DNA from: Porphyra umbilicalis
Taxonomy: Eukaryota > Rhodophyta > Bangiophyceae > Bangiales > Bangiaceae
Direction of reading: 5' to 3'
NCBI GenBank assembly: GCA_002049455.2
Contig: KV918903.1
Coordinates: 122,444-186,443 of the forward strand
Length of the DNA stretch: 64,000 nucleotides
The notes below the pieces were generated by a model. The model made no database searches. It was given only the letters and a program-made list of their open reading frames with translations, and was not told the origin of the DNA. A program made the translations under genes and the position numbers. Positions 62,848-64,000 of the stretch are shown here, one piece after another (position 1 is the stretch's first letter; each line of letters opens with the position of its first letter).

Positions 62848-63497
62848 TGTAGTACTACGGGGCCCCCTATGCGCCAGGGGGCCACCGCGGGGACGTCGGC
62901 GACGGCGGGGGACGTCGGTCCCCGACGCGTGGTGGCGACGCCAGCGGCGGTTGTGGCCGACGGGTTGGCGACGCGGGATGGCGGGGCGAGGGGGCGGCCC
63001 CGCTGCCCGGCTCGGGCCAATTGAGGGAGCGCACCCGATCCGCCGCGCCCGGCACGCGGGCCCCGCGGGAGGCCGGGTTGGCGCGCCCGAGCGGGCGCTG
63101 GCGCGTCCGAGAGGGCGCGGCAGGCGACGGCCGACCGGGCGCCACGCGGCGGGTGCAGCGCGTTGCGCGCGGGACGGTTTCTCCCCCTCGTCTGTAATGA
63201 TCGCCTCGGGGGACTTGACATGCATGGAGGGAATTATCTGCATTGGTTGGTGACGGCCCGGGTCAATTCCCATTTGGGGAAATTGGACCCGGGCGACGGT
63301 TTCCGCCCTTTTAGGACGAAGGGCGACGACGGTGGGAGGCACCGTCGTCGCCGGCAAGTAAACCGTGTCTCGATGTCTTGGCGTTTCGATCGGCCCGACT
63401 TCCCGGACCTCGAGTCCCATAGCGGGTGTCGCGCGAGCGGCTGAGACGGCCGTTACTTCCCTCCTTTTGAGGTAACCCCCTAGATTGTGGTACTACA
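62848..63497 (+). repeat. G2b 5' LTR
   Basis: 650 bp, TGTAGTACTACGGGG...GTGGTACTACA, the most complete LTR of the family here. Orientation is set by the PBS to its right. It is inserted in the G3 integrase after CTTCGGAGCG. The other end of the element is outside the window. Confidence 0.85.
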
Positions 63498-63499
63498 TT

Positions 63500-63517
63500 T
63501 GGCGCTCCGGTTGAGAC
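63500..63517 (+). promoter_or_regulatory. G2b primer-binding site
   Basis: TGGCGCTCCGGTTGAGAC starts 2 bp after the LTR. Complementary to a tRNA 3' end of the type GTCTCAACCGGAGCGCCA. The tRNA identity is not determined. Confidence 0.7.
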
Positions 63518-63703
63518 CCGCGGTACGCACGCTGTGCGCGTCGCGGATCGACACCTCTTTCGGTACCAAGAATCGGGGGACCCTCGTTGGTTGTATTGCG
63601 GTGCGGTGACAGGAGGACATCCGATCGATACGCGGGCCCCGCTTCCATGGCTCGCGGATGTTCCTCATTTTCCCCGCTTGACGGGGGCGCTCCTCCGTTT
63701 GAG

Positions 63704-64000
63704 ATGCCTGGCACCAGCCGGGTGACGGACGCGCCACCGGCGGGAGACCCCGGGGCAACACCGGCCTTGGGCGCCGTGGCCCCCGTGGGGGGTGGAAGGG
63801 CGGTCCCGGTTGGCGGCGGCGGTACGGTGGCGGGTGAGTCGAACTCCCCGCCCGCGGACCCCGGCCGCACGCCGACCACCGGCGCTCGTCCTCCTCGCGG
63901 GGCGGGACGGACGTCCACGCTGATGGAGCCCCAGGCAGGGGGTGCGGGGGTTCACCCTTCCCCCCTGGACGGGCAGCGCCTGGAAGGGGCGCTGCCCTTT
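63704..64000 (+). CDS. G2b Gag, N-terminal part (runs off the window)
   Basis: ATG 63,704 opens MPGTSRVTDAPPAGDPGATP, collinear with G2a Gag (VGGGRAVPVGGG, GESNSPPADPGRTPTTGARP). It stays open to the end of the window, 99 codons with no stop, whereas G2a has decayed. This suggests a younger copy. Confidence 0.75.
   Translation, partial: MPGTSRVTDAPPAGDPGATPALGAVAPVGGGRAVPVGGGGTVAGESNSPPADPGRTPTTGARPPRGAGRTSTLMEPQAGGAGVHPSPLDGQRLEGALPF

Noticed and set aside
1-64000. Bacterial or phage origin
   Set aside because: Ty1/copia and Ty3/gypsy elements, an initiator tRNA-Met half-priming site, a hAT element, MITE and Pol III boxes are eukaryotic; no operons or Shine-Dalgarno-led genes are seen.

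Overview
The window looks like nuclear DNA of a GC-rich eukaryote, and almost all of it is transposable elements. The evidence is LTR retrotransposons of both the Ty1/copia and Ty3/gypsy superfamilies, several DNA transposons, Pol III-type A and B boxes, no bacterial operon structure and no intact host gene. Copia reverse transcription is primed from a site complementary to the anticodon arm of initiator tRNA-Met, as in Drosophila copia. I cannot name the species. Composition would fit a GC-rich alga (for example a bangiophycean red alga) or a similar protist, but that is a guess.

Layout. 1-368: possible tail of a host gene. 369-5735: Copia-1, a nearly intact minus-strand copia with matching 544-bp LTRs. 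5736-8985: 3' part of a gypsy element (family G2), with unidentified ORFs running antisense to the element and a 3' LTR. 9.2-12.1 kb: a decayed gene with 25-residue repeats, then minisatellites. 13.0-16.8 kb: gypsy integrase debris and a decayed plus-strand copia (Copia-D) carrying a 443-bp TA-flanked MITE. 17.6-22.8 kb: a broken family-G1 gypsy (G1') whose gag C-terminus has been replaced by a copia 5' fragment. 22.8-25.3 kb: low-complexity DNA.

25,256-53,537 is a Russian-doll nest. Copia-C (minus) has its 5' LTR split by a 23-kb gypsy, G1 (minus, 30,453-53,464). G1 was then hit by Copia-2 (plus, 34,356-40,265) in its chromodomain and by Copia-B (minus, 45,933-52,550) in its leader. Copia-B carries a 1,401-bp hAT-type element with an 8-bp target duplication, and a TRIM-like mini-element sits at its primer-binding site. 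54.0-58.5 kb: a second G2 element (G2a: LTR, PBS, gag, protease). 58.6-62.8 kb: a more AT-rich, heavily decayed gypsy (G3), cut in its integrase by the 5' LTR of a third G2 copy (G2b), which runs off the window.

Functionally this is a transposon graveyard. Essentially every polyprotein carries stops or frameshifts, so mobility of these copies would need help from elsewhere. The most unusual signals are four. First, antisense ORF blocks lie next to the 3' LTR in two gypsy families. Second, tRNA-derived Pol III control elements occur inside copia LTRs and in a TRIM-like family. Third, an LTR has been shortened to 98 bp yet has perfect ends and a perfect target duplication. Fourth, copia/gypsy and copia/TRIM chimeras suggest template switching.
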